64,000 bases of DNA from Qipengyuania proteolytica (GCF_019711565.1 NZ_JAIGNN010000001.1:806001-870000), one strand, 5' to 3'. Counted from the first letter of the stretch, positions 17,206-28,027 are shown. Notes: generated by a model not told the origin, from the letters alone. Translations and numbers: made by a program.

Positions 17206-17904
17206 TCAGCCCCAGTCGATTGTGATCGAGACCTGGCTGGCGTAGGCACCCGCGCAATCGGCGATCTCGCTGCGGCAGCGCGCGATGACTTGGGCAAGTT
17301 TCTGCGGTTGTCGGCTGCCTTCGGCAGTGTCTGCCCGGATGTGATCCACCCCTGCCCCGCGTCCATAGAGCAGCGCGACCTTGGTCGTGCCGAGCGCGGC
17401 GGCAAGCTGGTCGAGCGCCGCCTCGCGCGGGCGCGCCTTGCCGGTTTCCCACTTCCACAGCGTGGGCTTGGTCACCCCGACCCGCTCGGCCAGTTCGACC
17501 ATCGAGAAGCGCGACGCCGAGCGCATGCGCTTGAGCCGCTGGCCGAAGGTTTCGTCTGCAAGCGGCGCGCCTGCGGATTGCGGGCCTTCCGGAATGGCAT
17601 GGCGCAAAGCCGCCTCGAGCTCGCTCTCCGCGAGCGGGACATCGAACCGGCAGCCATAGAGATTATCTGAAGACCAGACGATCCGCGCCAACCTTTCGCC
17701 GCTATCGGGCAGGACGATTGCCACCGGTTCGTCGAGATCGAGCGCCGCGGTCGTGCCCAGCAACAGGCCCGTGACCGACAGGTTGAAGACATCGACCCGG
17801 GAGTGCGCCGCAGTCTGCGCGACGCTCGTGGCCAGGAACAGCTTGCGGCGCGGTGCACCGCGTCCCAATGTTTCGCCGTCCTGCTCTTCGAGCACACCCT
17901 GCAT
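17206..17904 (-). CDS. PilZ domain - XRE helix-turn-helix fusion protein
   Basis: 232 residues with two domains. The N-terminal part (about 12-100) looks like PilZ: RGAPR fits RxxxR and, some 25 residues on, NLSVTG fits the (D/N)xSxxG motif, the two c-di-GMP contacts. The C-terminal part (about 118-180) is a Cro/CI-type HTH (FGQRLKRMRSASRFSMVEL, then AERVGVTKPTLWKWETGKAR). This suggests a DNA-binding regulator that reads c-di-GMP. It lies 305 bases from, and divergent to, the RTX gene. PilZ assignment by motif, function inferred. Confidence 0.8.
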   Translation of the reverse strand: MQGVLEEQDGETLGRGAPRRKLFLATSVAQTAAHSRVDVFNLSVTGLLLGTTAALDLDEPVAIVLPDSGERLARIVWSSDNLYGCRFDVPLAESELEAALRHAIPEGPQSAGAPLADETFGQRLKRMRSASRFSMVELAERVGVTKPTLWKWETGKARPREAALDQLAAALGTTKVALLYGRGAGVDHIRADTAEGSRQPQKLAQVIARCRSEIADCAGAYASQVSITIDWG

Positions 17905-18209
17905 GCCGTTCCGCCTTTCGCGCCAAGGATAGCACGTTAGCGCGGTAACCTTAACGAGCGGTTTTAGGCGGGCGAGACCGATCGAGGCCGTCGAGGATTG
18001 GCGGGAACCGGGGCGAACGCGCCCTATCGGCTCGAGACTGCGCCGGGCAAGTGATCAGCCCCGCTTTATTTGGCAGGATGGAGGAACGTGTAGTTGCCGA
18101 TTCGCCACTACATGCCTTTTCGGTGCCACGGCGAATTTTCCTACTATTCGACCATGCAGAGCTGCAATAAATAGCGCTTGCCTCGCTCCCGAGGCGGGCG
18201 GTCGCCTGA
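17905..18209. promoter_or_regulatory. intergenic region between PilZ-XRE gene and RTX gene
   Basis: 305 bases carrying the divergent promoters by position. An AT-richer patch near 18130-18180 (CTGCAATAAATAGC) precedes the RTX gene. No confident promoter boxes, operator palindrome or small gene was found, and the RTX start has only a weak ribosome site. Confidence 0.4.
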
Positions 18210-21200
18210 ATGCCGACAGTGTACGGAACTTCTGCCAACGAAGTTATCTTCGATACGGATGCCAACGATGTGATTTTCGGGCGCGGGGGGGACGACCAGC
18301 TCCTCAGCGGCGTCGGGAACGACGACCTCTACGGCGAGGCGGGCGACGATTACCTGACCACCTCCGAAGGCAACGATCGCCTGTATGGCGGTTCAGGCAA
18401 CGACCAGTTCTGGGTCTATCACGGTTATGGCAACTGGGTCGCCGGCAACATCCTCCTCGACGGCGGTGCCGACGATGACGCGCTCGAGTGGCAAATCCAC
18501 GACGGGTCGACCATCACCGCGCTGGGCGGCGTCGGCAATGATACGTTTTACGGCGCTGGCAGCAGCGGATCGGTGACGATCGACGGCGGCGACGGTGACG
18601 ATCGCGTCTATATCGAGCTGACCGGCGTGAGCTATGATGTGACGCTTGGCGCGGGGGTCGATCTGCTCCAGCTGTCAGGCTACTCCTCGATCTGGCATAT
18701 CGGCGACAAGCTCGTCATCCGCGACTTCCAGACCGGCGCAGCGGGCGACCGGATCGACGTGGTCGAATTCCTCCAGACCGAACGCTACGATTGGGACGGC
18801 GCCGAAAACCCGTTTGGCAACGGGTGGTTCGAACTGGTCCAGGACGGCGCCGATACGGTGCTGGTCTACGATAGCGGCAGCTACGGCCTTAAGAACCTCA
18901 TCCGGTTCACGAACACGAATGTCGCGGACTTCCACTTCAACAATTTCGGCTTCTCGCCCGATGGGTCGCCGCCCCCGGGCGTGACCTGGACCGGCACCGC
19001 GCTGGCCGATTATTACGACGGCACCGGCGGGGCCGACACGCTGGAAGCTCTGGGCGGCAACGACTCGATCAACGGCCTGTCCGGCGACGACCTCATTCGG
19101 GGCGGTGACGGTGACGATTATCTGTATGCAGGTACCGGTGACGACGTCGTTTACGGCGATGCCGGCAACGATTTTGTCATCGACCGGGAAGGCGGCTCGG
19201 AGAGGTTCTACGGCGGGGCCGGGAACGACAGCTTCGAAGTGTGGCGCGATTTCCACTTCGACGGCAGCTCGCTGCTGATTGACGGGGGCGGTGGTGACGA
19301 TCTGGTGGACATCGCCGCCTACAACGGTTCCGGCATCAGCGTTTTCGGCGGCCAGGGGAACGACCTCATCGACGTGCGCGCCAACGGCAGCGTGGCGATC
19401 AACGCGGGCGGCGGCAACGATCACGTGAGGATCACTGGCGATCCGTATCACGCCACCCAGATGATCACGCTGGGCGATGGACAGGACCTGGTGTCCTTCA
19501 CCCGCCAATCGAGCGTCTATGCGCCGACCTTGTGGGCGGTGATCAGCGACTTCACCGTCGGCGCCAATGGCGATCGGCTGGACCTGACGCAGATCGCCTC
19601 CAGCCCCTACCTCACGCTCAACGATCCGACCAACCCGTTTCGCAACGGGCCGTTCCAGCTGGTGCAGGACGGCGCGGACGCACTGCTCCAGGTCGATCAG
19701 GGCTATAACCAGGGTTTCGCGACCATCCTGCGCCTCAGCGGCGTCAACATCGGCGATTTTACCGATGCGTACAATCTCGGGTACGATCCGGGCACGCGCT
19801 CGGTCTTCGGGAGCGCGGCCGACGACACGCTGTACGGCAAGTTCGGCAGCAACCGCATGGAAGGCTACGACGGTAACGACCGGATGTACGGCTTCGGCGG
19901 CGCCGACGACATGAACGGCGGGGCCGGCAACGACGTCATGTATGGCGGCACCGGCAACGACCGGATGAACGGTTCGACCGGAGACGATGTCCTGCGGGGC
20001 GAATGGGGCGATGACGTACTGGCTGGACAGGGCGGCATCGACACTCTGGTCGGCGGCGATGGTAACGACAACCTCGACGGCGGTGGCGGAGACGATACGC
20101 TGCGCGGCGGCCAGGGCGAGGATACGCTTTCCGGCGGCGATGGCCTCGATTATCTTTCGGGCGGCGGCGGCGACGACATGCTGAACGGCGGGGCGCAGGC
20201 CGACCAGTTGTATGGCGATGGTGGCAACGACACGCTCGACGGCGGGGACGGGAACGACAAGCTCTATGGCAGCTACGGTTTCGACACGCTGCTCGGCGGG
20301 CTCGGCAACGACCTGCTCGACGGCGGATCGGAGAACGACGTCCTGTCCGGCGGCGACGGCGACGATCGCCTGCTGGGCGGCGCCGGCAATGACGAACTCG
20401 ACGGCGGTAATGGTGCCGACCGGCTGAGGGGCGATGCCGGCATCGATACGCTCGTCGGCGGGGCCGGGGACGATTTTCTCGACGGCGGCTTCGGCATGGA
20501 CCTGCTCCATGGCGGTCTCGACAACGATACGCTCAGCGGCGGTGGCGAGAACGACCAGCTGTTCGGCGACGAAGGCAATGATGTGCTGATCGGGGGCGCG
20601 GGTCTCGACTACATGTTCGGCGGCGATGGCTCGGATACCATCTCGGGCGACGGTGGCGAGGACTGGCTGTACGGTGGCCTCGGCGGGGATACGCTTCGCG
20701 GTGGAGCGGATGGCGACATTCTCTTCGGCGAAGCCGGCGACGATACGCTCGACGGCGAGGGTGGTAACGACATCGTCCTCGGCGGTGACGGCAACGATCT
20801 TGCCCGCGGTGGAACAGCGAGCGACCTCGTCTACGGCGAAGCCGGTAACGACACGCTCTATGGTGATGCGGGTGTCGATCTGCTGTTCGGCGGAGCGGGG
20901 GACGATACGGTCTATGGCGGTGACGATACCGACCAGATTGCCGGGGGCATCGGCGCCGATACGCTCAATGGCGGGGCAGGATCGGACCTCATCATCGGCG
21001 GTGCCGGCAACGACATCCTGACCGGCGGTGCCGGGGCCGACGTGTTCATCTTCGATGCACCGCTCGGCGCAGGCAATGTCGACCGGATAACCGATTTCGT
21101 CGCCGGAACCGATGGTATCGTGCTCGACCTCGATATCTTTACCAGCCTCTCCGAAGGGCTTCTGGCAACCTCGGCATTCGTGCGGGGGACTTCCGCGGGC

Positions 21201-21449
21201 GATGCCAACGACCGGATCATCTACGACCAGTCGACGGGACGCATCTATTACGATGCCGATGGCTCGGGAGCTGGTGCCAAGGTTCAGTTCGCACAAGTCA
21301 CTGCCGGGACCAACCTGACCGCGGGGAGTTTCGAGGCTTATTACATCAACTACGACGAGACCCCGCCGGCGTTTGCGAACCCGCTCGAGGCAGCCAAGGT
21401 CGATGCCATCGACCCGCTATTCGGGGCCGACACGTTCCTCTTTGCCTGA
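18210..21449 (+). CDS. RTX calcium-binding repeat protein, likely type I secreted
   Basis: 1079 residues, acidic, without a Sec signal. Nonapeptide repeats of the GGxGxDxLx type run through residues 20-70, 270-320 and almost continuously over 530-950. Two similar modules precede the long array: each has a few repeats, a region without repeats, and a motif GxxGDRxDxxxx...NPFxNGxFxLVQDGADxxL (about residues 180-215 and 450-485). The end has a serralysin-type C-terminal domain (GADVFIFDAP, NVDRITDFVAGTDGIVL) and the tail FGADTFLFA, fitting a type I export signal. No catalytic domain was seen, so a surface or matrix role is likely. No ABC exporter gene is nearby. Confidence 0.9.
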   Translation: MPTVYGTSANEVIFDTDANDVIFGRGGDDQLLSGVGNDDLYGEAGDDYLTTSEGNDRLYGGSGNDQFWVYHGYGNWVAGNILLDGGADDDALEWQIHDGSTITALGGVGNDTFYGAGSSGSVTIDGGDGDDRVYIELTGVSYDVTLGAGVDLLQLSGYSSIWHIGDKLVIRDFQTGAAGDRIDVVEFLQTERYDWDGAENPFGNGWFELVQDGADTVLVYDSGSYGLKNLIRFTNTNVADFHFNNFGFSPDGSPPPGVTWTGTALADYYDGTGGADTLEALGGNDSINGLSGDDLIRGGDGDDYLYAGTGDDVVYGDAGNDFVIDREGGSERFYGGAGNDSFEVWRDFHFDGSSLLIDGGGGDDLVDIAAYNGSGISVFGGQGNDLIDVRANGSVAINAGGGNDHVRITGDPYHATQMITLGDGQDLVSFTRQSSVYAPTLWAVISDFTVGANGDRLDLTQIASSPYLTLNDPTNPFRNGPFQLVQDGADALLQVDQGYNQGFATILRLSGVNIGDFTDAYNLGYDPGTRSVFGSAADDTLYGKFGSNRMEGYDGNDRMYGFGGADDMNGGAGNDVMYGGTGNDRMNGSTGDDVLRGEWGDDVLAGQGGIDTLVGGDGNDNLDGGGGDDTLRGGQGEDTLSGGDGLDYLSGGGGDDMLNGGAQADQLYGDGGNDTLDGGDGNDKLYGSYGFDTLLGGLGNDLLDGGSENDVLSGGDGDDRLLGGAGNDELDGGNGADRLRGDAGIDTLVGGAGDDFLDGGFGMDLLHGGLDNDTLSGGGENDQLFGDEGNDVLIGGAGLDYMFGGDGSDTISGDGGEDWLYGGLGGDTLRGGADGDILFGEAGDDTLDGEGGNDIVLGGDGNDLARGGTASDLVYGEAGNDTLYGDAGVDLLFGGAGDDTVYGGDDTDQIAGGIGADTLNGGAGSDLIIGGAGNDILTGGAGADVFIFDAPLGAGNVDRITDFVAGTDGIVLDLDIFTSLSEGLLATSAFVRGTSAGDANDRIIYDQSTGRIYYDADGSGAGAKVQFAQVTAGTNLTAGSFEAYYINYDETPPAFANPLEAAKVDAIDPLFGADTFLFA

Positions 21450-21567
21450 GGACCCTGAGCGAGAGCTGCGGGTAAGAGCCTGGCTGTACATTCGGATTGC
21501 CGGGATAGCGTACGTCGCGCTCTCCGGCGAGCGTCAGCCGCGCTTCCGGCACTGATGCAGGATCCGA

Positions 21568-21601
21568 CCGCACCTGCCTGCGGGGGGCGGGGCAGGTGCG
21601 G
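21568..21601. terminator. perfect 11-bp inverted repeat downstream of the RTX gene
   Basis: Arms 21568-21578 (CCGCACCTGCC) and 21591-21601 pair perfectly around a G-rich 12-base loop. It lies between the convergent RTX and JAB-domain genes, as expected for a shared terminator, but no T-run follows on either side, so it may work with Rho or serve as an RNA end stabiliser. Confidence 0.55.
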
Positions 21602-21621
21602 CCGAACTCGGTTGAGGCGTG

Positions 21622-22293
21622 TCAGGCTCGCCGGGCCACGCGATGGACGTGCGGCTTGCCGAGCGCGCCGATCGCCGCGAGGCTCTGGATTTCGCTCGCT
21701 CCGACGACCAGGTGGTCGGTCAGTTCGATGCCGAGTGCGTGCGCGAGGTCCGCGACCCGGCGGGTCGAGCGGACATCGTCCATGCTGGGCGATGCCACGC
21801 CCGACGGGTGGTTGTGGGCCAGCACGATGAATTTCGCGTCGCAGGCGAGCGCCTGGTGGAAGAGCGATCGCGCCGAGGCCAGCACCCAGTGTTCACCGCC
21901 CAGCGCGATCCAGTCGCTGCGGATCAGCATGCCCCGGGCATCGCCGAACATGGCCATCAGCCGTTCCTCGCGCAGTCCCATGAACTGGCCGCGCAGCCAT
22001 TCGTGAAACCGCTCGTCGGTCGTGTCGAGCGGACTGCGCCGCACGCTCTCGTCCAGGCCCGAACGGACCAGCGAGCGGATCGCGAGCAGCTTGTCGGGCC
22101 AGGTCTCGCCCGGAGTGGCACAGGCACGCAGCGCCTCGGCCTTGGCGGACATGATGGCCGCGATGGAGCCGAACCGGAACATGAGGCGCGTTGCCAGCAT
22201 CCCGGCTTCGTCACCCACCAGCGGGGCTAGCCTTTCGGTGAGGTACGCGATCCGGTCGGGCGCGACCGCTGTTGATGATTGTACGTCCCCCAC
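21622..22293 (-). CDS. JAB/MPN domain protein, RadC-like
   Basis: 223 residues from an inferred GTG at 22293; no suitable ATG exists near and the frame further up (to 22431) reads through the upstream gene. N-terminal half: helical region related to RadC (ERLAPLVGDEAGMLATRLMFRFGS). C-terminal half: the JAMM metal motif AHNHPSG with a downstream Asp (SMDDVRSTRRV), and an upstream Glu-containing region. RadC-like proteins are putative metalloproteases of unknown role. It overlaps the membrane protein gene upstream by about 67 bases under this start. Confidence 0.78.
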   Translation of the reverse strand: MGDVQSSTAVAPDRIAYLTERLAPLVGDEAGMLATRLMFRFGSIAAIMSAKAEALRACATPGETWPDKLLAIRSLVRSGLDESVRRSPLDTTDERFHEWLRGQFMGLREERLMAMFGDARGMLIRSDWIALGGEHWVLASARSLFHQALACDAKFIVLAHNHPSGVASPSMDDVRSTRRVADLAHALGIELTDHLVVGASEIQSLAAIGALGKPHVHRVARRA

Positions 22294-22673
22294 CCAGTGA
22301 TGAGGATCAGCATCCAGAAGGGAAAGCGTTCGAGGATCGCGTAGATCAGCGGAAACATCCCACCGTCGATCGCCCGAAGCACGTGCCCGCCGACGGCGAG
22401 TAGTTGAAGTGATCCTGCCCATAATGTCCAAAACCTGTCAGCTTTGAGCGCGATCGTGACGATCAGCGCCAAGAGGAGGCAATCGAGAAAGAAATGCCAG
22501 GGATGCAAACCCAGATAGTCGCCTCCCTCGCCGATCACGGCGTGGAAAGTCTGATCTAAGAGAATCTGCGATAAAAGGCCGGTGGCCAGTGCTTTCTCGG
22601 GCCATCCACCCCGCCGCCACGCGTAGACAAAGACTACGATTAGGACTGCGACTTGGACAAGCGTGCGGATCAT
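22227..22673 (-). CDS. small integral membrane protein, unknown function
   Basis: 148 residues with about four membrane helices (VQVAVLIVVFVYAW, LHPWHFFLDCLLLALIVTIA, FWTLWAGSLQLLAVGGHVL, MLILITGWGTYNHQ). A polar C-terminal tail rich in Arg, Ser and Pro overlaps the start of the JAB gene. No family recognised. It lies in a same-strand group with the HTH, helical and JAB genes. Confidence 0.75.
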   Translation of the reverse strand: MIRTLVQVAVLIVVFVYAWRRGGWPEKALATGLLSQILLDQTFHAVIGEGGDYLGLHPWHFFLDCLLLALIVTIALKADRFWTLWAGSLQLLAVGGHVLRAIDGGMFPLIYAILERFPFWMLILITGWGTYNHQQRSRPTGSRTSPKG

Positions 22674-22711
22674 GGTGTCCGCTGCTGCCAGAAGTGAAGG
22701 CCCGAGGCAAT

Positions 22712-23047
22712 TCAGGCAACCTTGCGAGCGTCGCTGAGTTCTGCGGACGTGAAGCCGTTGTCGGGGCAATCCTCTTCGGGACCCATGATCTCGCGGCCGA
22801 TGTCGCGCAGCTGCATATGCGTGCGCAGCATGTCGCTCTGCGCCGCGACGAGGCTGGCGGTGACCTTCTGGAGGCGGATGAGTGCGTGCTGCGCCGCGCC
22901 TTTGGGGGCTTCGGCCACCTCTACCTGCGCCTGAGCCACCGTCGCGGTGGTCGCGGCGGCGGCGGCAAGCGCGCGGGCGATCAATTCTTCGGTTTCGATG
23001 ACTTCGCGGCTGAGGCGAGCAACGGCGGCGGGAAGCGTAAGGGCCAT
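22712..23047 (-). CDS. small all-alpha protein, unknown function
   Basis: 111 residues. The sequence is Ala-rich and strongly helical, probably coiled (VARLSREVIETEELIARAL; QHALIRLQKVTASLVAAQSD), ending in a short acidic, Cys-containing tail. ATG at 23045-23047 is preferred to an in-frame ATG 8 codons upstream. It sits between the LuxR-type HTH gene and the membrane protein gene, 39 bases from the former. Confidence 0.7.
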   Translation of the reverse strand: MALTLPAAVARLSREVIETEELIARALAAAAATTATVAQAQVEVAEAPKGAAQHALIRLQKVTASLVAAQSDMLRTHMQLRDIGREIMGPEEDCPDNGFTSAELSDARKVA

Positions 23048-23086
23048 ATAGATTGTCTCCAGTTCACACAAACCGGAGACTAAGGC

Positions 23087-23599
23087 CTACCCTACGATCA
23101 GGTTCTCCAACCCGTTCGCGACGCCCAGCAGGATCAGCAGCGTGGCAGCGATGACGACGGCTCCTCCGCCCATCAACGCCAGTCGCGATGTCGCACCCAA
23201 CTGGGCCGGCTCGATCTCCGGCACCTTCCCGAAATTGAGGCTCTCCCATGGCGCCGGTTCAGCGAAAGAGTGGCTGTCGGCGAACATGAGGAACTCGCCC
23301 TCGGTCCGGTCAGGCCTTGGTGCCGGTTTCGGGGGGGTGGGAGGTAGGGGGGAAGAGCCACGGGGGGGCGAATCCCCCCCTTCCCCATAGGTGTTGCGGA
23401 ACAGGCGGGCGGCCTCGACGCGCGTGACATCACCCAGGCGCCGACGTACCGCATCGATCCGGCGGTCGAAAACTTTCGGCGTGATATCAAGGACTCGCGC
23501 AGCTTCCTTCGAGGTGTAGCCATCGCTGACGAGCTGCATCGCCTCGATCTGCTTGTCCGTCAGATCGTCCCACAAGTCGCGTGTCTTGAGAGTGTCCAT
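23087..23599 (-). CDS. LuxR-type HTH protein with C-terminal membrane anchor
   Basis: 170 residues from ATG 23599 (an upstream in-frame TTG at 23614 is possible). The N-terminus is a LuxR/GerE-like HTH (LTDKQIEAMQLVSDGYTSKE, then ARVLDITPKVFDRRIDAVRR). A Pro-rich linker (SSPLPPTPPKPAPRPD) and about 50 polar residues lead to one helix (LALMGGGAVVIAATLLILLG) close to the C-terminus. No receiver or ligand domain precedes the HTH. A DNA-binding domain held at the inner membrane is the natural reading. It is divergent from thiC. Confidence 0.8.
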   Translation of the reverse strand: MDTLKTRDLWDDLTDKQIEAMQLVSDGYTSKEAARVLDITPKVFDRRIDAVRRRLGDVTRVEAARLFRNTYGEGGDSPPRGSSPLPPTPPKPAPRPDRTEGEFLMFADSHSFAEPAPWESLNFGKVPEIEPAQLGATSRLALMGGGAVVIAATLLILLGVANGLENLIVG

Positions 23600-23617
23600 G
23601 TCGTTTTGATACAATAG

Positions 23618-25774
<2,157 letters not shown>

Positions 25775-25796
25775 CTGGAGGCGGGGGCGAGGGGCA

Positions 25797-26369
25797 GTGG
25801 AAGGGTATCTCCTCTTCTTCGCCCTCGTTCTCGGCGTGAACCTGCTGCCGGCGTTCGGGCCGCCGACCTGGTCGATCATTGCGCTCTACGCCTTCAACAG
25901 CGACCTCGAGCTCGCGCCGCTGGTCGGCCTCGGCGCACTGGCGGCGGCAAGCGGGCGCTTCGGCCTCGCCCATGCAACCCGCGCGCTTGGCACACGCTTC
26001 CTGTCGGTCCGGATCAAGAGCAACCTGGCCGCCGCGCGCGAGGCGCTGGAGCAGCGCCGCCGCAACGGCCTTCTCGCGCTCGGCCTGTTCGCGCTCTCGC
26101 CGGTGCCCTCGGCACAACTGTTCGAGGCCGCCGGGCTGGCGCGCCTGCCCCTGCTGCCCTTCACCGCCGCCTTCTTCGCCGGACGGATCGTTAGCTATTC
26201 GCTCTACGGCTACACCGCGCAGACCATCCGCTCGACCAGCATGGGCGAGGTCCTGCGCGAGGAGATCGCCAGCCCGCTCGGCATCGCCATACAGGTCGCG
26301 ATGCTGGGCGCCCTGGTGCTGTTCGCGCGGGTGGATTGGGGTAAGCGGTTGGGGGTGATGGGCGATTGA
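25797..26369 (+). CDS. small multi-spanning membrane protein, possible VTT/SNARE-associated type
   Basis: 190 residues from GTG at 25797, preceded by GGCGAGGGG. Four to five membrane segments: YLLFFALVLGVNLLPAFGPP at the N-terminus, LGALAAASGRFGLAHATRAL, ALGLFALSPVPSAQLFEAAG, LPFTAAFFAGRIVSYSLYG and a C-terminal helix. The pattern of a Gly/Pro-rich hydrophobic loop with LSPVPSAQ recalls VTT-domain proteins, which I cannot confirm. It begins 22 bases after thiC and may be cotranscribed; it could be involved in thiamine handling, but only position suggests that. Confidence 0.68.
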   Translation: MEGYLLFFALVLGVNLLPAFGPPTWSIIALYAFNSDLELAPLVGLGALAAASGRFGLAHATRALGTRFLSVRIKSNLAAAREALEQRRRNGLLALGLFALSPVPSAQLFEAAGLARLPLLPFTAAFFAGRIVSYSLYGYTAQTIRSTSMGEVLREEIASPLGIAIQVAMLGALVLFARVDWGKRLGVMGD

Positions 26370-26541
26370 AAGCGATTTGCCCGACCGCCATCGCCGACCG
26401 GTCTCAAGATCAGGTACGAACGTCGAGTACTATCCGGACGTCAGCCTCCAGAGACCAGCTTCTCCACCAACGCCCTGAGCTCGCTCGGCGTGGTGTGGCC
26501 GGCGAAGATCTCGTGATCGCCGATGCCTGCCTTGCGCAGCG

Positions 26542-27249
26542 CTATTTCGCGCCCTGATCGATCGCCGAACGAAGCAGCTTGAATTCCGCAGCCGCAATGA
26601 AATCCCGGCATGGGCGGTATTCCATGCCTTCGCGCTCTATGCGCAGGGGCAGGATCGTGTCGTCCGACATGCCTTCGATCCGGGAAAAAATCTCGGGGCT
26701 GACAATGTAATATGAGGTCATCTGCGTAGTGCATTGGTTGTTCGCCCCGCAGATGGGGTAGGCAGGCTCCTGGTTCGCCTTGTTCAGCTCGACATATTCC
26801 CCGTCGACCATCAGGCCGACCTCATAGGTGTAGTGATCGTTGACGCTGCTCGATCCGACCACGTTCTCGTCCAGCACCAGCCGATAGAACGGACTGCCTT
26901 CGATCATTCTGTATTCGAGGAACGACCGCAGTCGTCCGTCGATGATGCCCATCACGCGTTTCGCGCCGATCCCGTGGGTCTGCACCACGCCGCCCTTGGC
27001 GCTGACCTTCTTGAGCTGTTTGCTCAGCGGCATGGCCCGGAATTTGCCGACGCGCTGCGACCACCCCGACGATGCCGAGCAGGATTGCGAAGCGCCGTCC
27101 TGCCCATAACCAGCGGATATGGGGGCGACGAGCGTGACGGATGCGGCGAAGATGCCGACGTGCTTGAGGGTAAGAATGCGACCGAATCCCGAAGAAGAGA
27201 AACCTCGACCGAAATATCCGTTGAGTCCCGGATTGAAAACACAAAACAC
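26542..27249 (-). CDS. exported or secreted protein of unknown function, start uncertain
   Basis: 235 residues if begun at GTG 27249; an ATG at 27324 is the alternative. The stretch KHVGIFAASVTLVAPISAGY looks like a signal peptide core, but no ATG, GTG or TTG stands right before it. The soluble part has four cysteines (SQSCSAS, YPICGANNQCTT, YRPCRDF) and motifs such as GAKRVMGIIDGRLRSFLEYR. No family was recognised. Beyond the stop another frame reads sensibly (see findings), so a frameshift near the end is possible. Confidence 0.55.
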   Translation of the reverse strand: MFCVFNPGLNGYFGRGFSSSGFGRILTLKHVGIFAASVTLVAPISAGYGQDGASQSCSASSGWSQRVGKFRAMPLSKQLKKVSAKGGVVQTHGIGAKRVMGIIDGRLRSFLEYRMIEGSPFYRLVLDENVVGSSSVNDHYTYEVGLMVDGEYVELNKANQEPAYPICGANNQCTTQMTSYYIVSPEIFSRIEGMSDDTILPLRIEREGMEYRPCRDFIAAAEFKLLRSAIDQGAK

Positions 27250-27460
27250 GAGCCCCCCGTGCAGGCCCGCGTGATTTGATTTTCCTACTCCGCCGCAATC
27301 TGGCCTATCTGCGGAGATGGCCATTCTTTCCGCATCCCGACTGCCGACCCAAATAAGCCCTCGCTCGGCTCCCGAACTTTTTTGCCATTGGACTGTGGTC
27401 CATGCGGTCCATGTCATGGGACTGGCAGGAGGCAAGTCCTCCAATTGTCCTACACGCGGC

Positions 27461-27934
27461 CTAGGGCCTCGCGAGCTTCACCAGCACCCGGTCCAGCGCC
27501 TGCAGGAAGTTCGACCGGTCCGCCTTGCCGAACGGCGGCGGGCCGCCAAGGTTACTGGCGCCCACGCCGTCCATCCCGGCGCGCAGGTCTTCCATTATCG
27601 CGCGGGTGGCGATGGCGCTGCCGATGCTGGCGGCGTCGAAGGGCCTGCCGTCGTGGCGCAGCACCGTCGCGCCGGCCTTGAGGCAGCGTTCGGCCAGCAG
27701 GATGTCGGCGGTGATCACCACGGCGCGCGGTCCCGCGTTCTCCGCGATCCAGTCGTCTGCCGCGTCGAAGCCGTCGGAGACCACCACGCGCTTGACCCGC
27801 TCGCTCACCGGCACGCGGAAGGGGCTGTTGCTGACCACGCGGACATGGGCCTTGTGGCGCTCGGCCACGCGGTAGACCTCTTCCTTCACCGGGCAGGCAT
27901 CGGCATCGACGAGGATGATAGCGGGATCGTGCAT
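27461..27934 (-). CDS. YaiI/YqxD family protein (UPF0178, DUF188)
   Basis: 157 residues, full family length. The conserved start IILVDADACPVKEEVYRVAE, the middle GPRAVVITADILLAERCLKAG and the end GGPPPFGKADRSNFLQALDR are all family blocks. The fold is PIN-like with conserved Asp residues (DADACP, ITAD), so nuclease activity has been suggested, but the role is unknown. Confidence 0.92.
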   Translation of the reverse strand: MHDPAIILVDADACPVKEEVYRVAERHKAHVRVVSNSPFRVPVSERVKRVVVSDGFDAADDWIAENAGPRAVVITADILLAERCLKAGATVLRHDGRPFDAASIGSAIATRAIMEDLRAGMDGVGASNLGGPPPFGKADRSNFLQALDRVLVKLARP

Positions 27935-28027
27935 CGCGCGGGCCTAGCCGTGCGCGAAAGCACTGGAAAGTGCCGTCCCGCTCCCCATGTCGGTAACAGA
28001 GAGAACCCAACCGAGAGGAGCATCCCT

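Noticed and set aside
19850-21050. Short tandem DNA repeats that could be taken for a CRISPR array
   Set aside because: Units are about 27 bases, in frame, degenerate at third positions and translate to RTX nonapeptides. There are no spacers and no cas genes.
18675-21296. 873-codon open frame antisense to the RTX gene
   Set aside because: It arises because the GGN-GAY repeats leave the opposite strand without stops. The plus-strand protein has a clear RTX pattern and C-terminal domain; the antisense product is low complexity with no motif.
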